Positions 62,990-64,000 of a stretch of DNA of 64,000 nucleotides are shown one piece after another. The translations under genes and the position numbers were made by a program. Position 1 is the first letter of the stretch; each line of letters begins with the position of its first letter. The notes under the pieces were generated by a model. It had not been told where the DNA came from, ran no database searches, and saw only the letters and a program-made list of their open reading frames with translations. Origin of the DNA: Terriglobus sp. TAA 43 (GTDB lineage: Bacteria > Acidobacteriota > Terriglobia > Terriglobales > Acidobacteriaceae); the NCBI RefSeq assembly GCF_000800015.1, contig NZ_JUGR01000003.1, positions 186,001 to 250,000 on the forward strand. The letters are read 5' to 3'.

Positions 62990-64000
62990 GGTGTAACTCC
63001 CGAAGGCGCGACCGCGCCAAGTTCTTCCAGATCGACCAGCGCTGATTGCCGCGCGTATTGCGCATCCAGCAAATCACCACGAACACTTTGAAGGACGCGC
63101 TGAGCATCAAGCACTTCCACAATTCCGCGCTCTCCGAAGCGATACGCAGACTCCGCGGCTTGTACTGCACTTTCCGCGGCGTGCAGGGGTCCCGCTTCGA
63201 GTGACCCTACCTGTTCGTCAGCCAATTGATATTGTTCATACGAACGCTCTAAAGCTGCGGTGATTTCAAGTTGGCGCTGTTCCAACACGGCATCTGTGCG
63301 CGTCACGATAGCCTTTGCTTCTTCGATTGCGCCACGTCGGCGATCAAAGATCGGCAGTGGCACGGTGACACCAGCGCGCCAATATCGAAGATCGGGTTGA
63401 TTTTCGAATTCCGCGAATGCCGTAGGTTGGGGGATGCGCAAAGCCTTCTGTCGATCGAGCGAAGCCTCGGCTGCTTCCCGTTCCTGAGAAGATTGCAGAA
63501 GCGCGGGATGCGATTGGAAGACTTTGGCACGAAGATCGGAAAAGTGCGGCAGAGACATCCGGGGTTCCACATCACCTTGCGGGTTCAGTTCGACTCCGGC
63601 GGGCGCAGCAATCGTAGCTCGGAGATGCGCGATGGCTTGCGCATATTCCAGTTGCGCGCTGCTGACCGCGAATTGAGCTCGGGCAAGTTCGGCTGTCGCA
63701 CGTGTTAATTCCAATCTTCCCTTCTCGCCGGCATTGACCTCCACGGTCACGCGACGATGCAGGTCTTTAACCAGCTGCAGATTCTCTGTTGCATGCGCGA
63801 TCTCTTCTCTCCGATGGAGAGCTTCGTAAAACGCATGTCTTGTATCGGCGTCTACAGATCGCAACATTCCTTGAGCTGCCCAGCGACTCGCCTCACTCGT
63901 ATGCTCAGCCGTTCGCTTGCGAGCACCGCGCTCTGACGGAATCTCAATAACCTGTGATCCCGCATAGTGCTGGAGCAGTCCCGGGACACCCGGGGTCGCA
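62986..64000 (-). CDS. TolC-family outer membrane efflux protein (5' end outside window)
   Basis: The frame is open to the right edge of the window, so the start lies outside; at least 337 residues are visible. It has the two-repeat OEP helical pattern: RREEIAHATENLQLVKDLHRRVTVE, ARAQFAVSSAQLEYAQAIAHLR, YWRAGVTVPLPIFDRRRGAIEEAKAIV, and YRFGERGIVEVLDAQRVLQSVRGDLLDAQYARQSALVDLEEL. It forms the trimeric channel of the metal efflux complex. First visible gene of the operon, translationally coupled to the adaptor gene. Confidence 0.9.
   Translation of the reverse strand, partial: ATPGVPGLLQHYAGSQVIEIPSERGARKRTAEHTSEASRWAAQGMLRSVDADTRHAFYEALHRREEIAHATENLQLVKDLHRRVTVEVNAGEKGRLELTRATAELARAQFAVSSAQLEYAQAIAHLRATIAAPAGVELNPQGDVEPRMSLPHFSDLRAKVFQSHPALLQSSQEREAAEASLDRQKALRIPQPTAFAEFENQPDLRYWRAGVTVPLPIFDRRRGAIEEAKAIVTRTDAVLEQRQLEITAALERSYEQYQLADEQVGSLEAGPLHAAESAVQAAESAYRFGERGIVEVLDAQRVLQSVRGDLLDAQYARQSALVDLEELGAVAPSGVTP

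Overview
The window looks like chromosomal DNA of an Acidobacteriota of the Terriglobales/Acidobacteriaceae type (Terriglobus, Granulicella and Edaphobacter are the nearest genera I can suggest; genus level is a guess). The support is two tandem TIGR03435-family proteins (a family expanded in soil acidobacteria), a very large Oar-type TonB-dependent receptor with an N-terminal carboxypeptidase-regulatory-like domain, a DUF305/LVIVD-repeat pair, secreted ThuA and DUF1080 proteins, a c-type cytochrome next to a PQQ-type beta-propeller dehydrogenase, and fairly high GC throughout. No rRNA, tRNA, CRISPR array or prophage was seen. The only mobile element is a small Y1 (IS200/REP-associated type) transposase with hairpin repeats.

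Layout. 1-7.2 kb: a truncated XdhC-type molybdoenzyme maturation gene, a luciferase-like monooxygenase, a YbbA/YbbP-like ABC exporter divergent from a TesA-like lipoprotein esterase, and truB. 7.3-9.6 kb: a metal-responsive PadR (YqjI-like) gene with palindromic operators, then folE plus two queD paralogs (7-deazaguanine/queuosine; queA lies at 28.5 kb). 9.7-18.1 kb: glycosyltransferase, TlpA-like thioredoxin, ThuA protein, glgX, DUF1080 protein, an unlisted 58-residue membrane protein, inositol-phosphate synthase and rdgB. 18.3-22.6 kb: a succinate dehydrogenase operon in which sdhC, sdhA and sdhB are each followed by a small membrane-protein gene. 22.6-26.5 kb: a redox-flavoured signalling locus with a cNMP-domain histidine kinase, a receiver/thioredoxin-reductase fusion without the CxxC, and a divergent LuxR regulator with a degenerate receiver. 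26.6-34.1 kb: the TIGR03435 pair, queA, a sedolisin protease and the DUF305/LVIVD pair. 34.3-44.5 kb: a DUF6607 gene broken by one amber codon, DUF1772 plus HxlR, polA, small lipoproteins, the transposase with its hairpins, a TonB protein, a small membrane protein of the Fe_permease family and a sodium/solute symporter with a two-TM companion.

44.9-58.6 kb is a coherent carbohydrate module on one strand: TonB-dependent receptor, c-type cytochrome, PQQ-type dehydrogenase, ThuA, sugar phosphate isomerase/epimerase, Gfo/Idh/MocA oxidoreductase, ROK repressor, xylulokinase and xylose isomerase. It carries three near-consensus sigma-70 promoters (before the receptor, the cytochrome and xylB). It reads as outer-membrane uptake and periplasmic oxidation of a pentose or pentoside, feeding cytoplasmic processing into xylulose-5-phosphate; the substrate is inferred. 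The window closes with an HME-RND metal efflux operon (tolC-like, adaptor, pump) running off the right edge.

The points most worth following are the interleaved small membrane proteins of the sdh operon, the kinase plus CxxC-less receiver-reductase, the periplasmic sugar-oxidation module, and a 35-bp double-hairpin repeat that supplies the stop codon of two unrelated genes.
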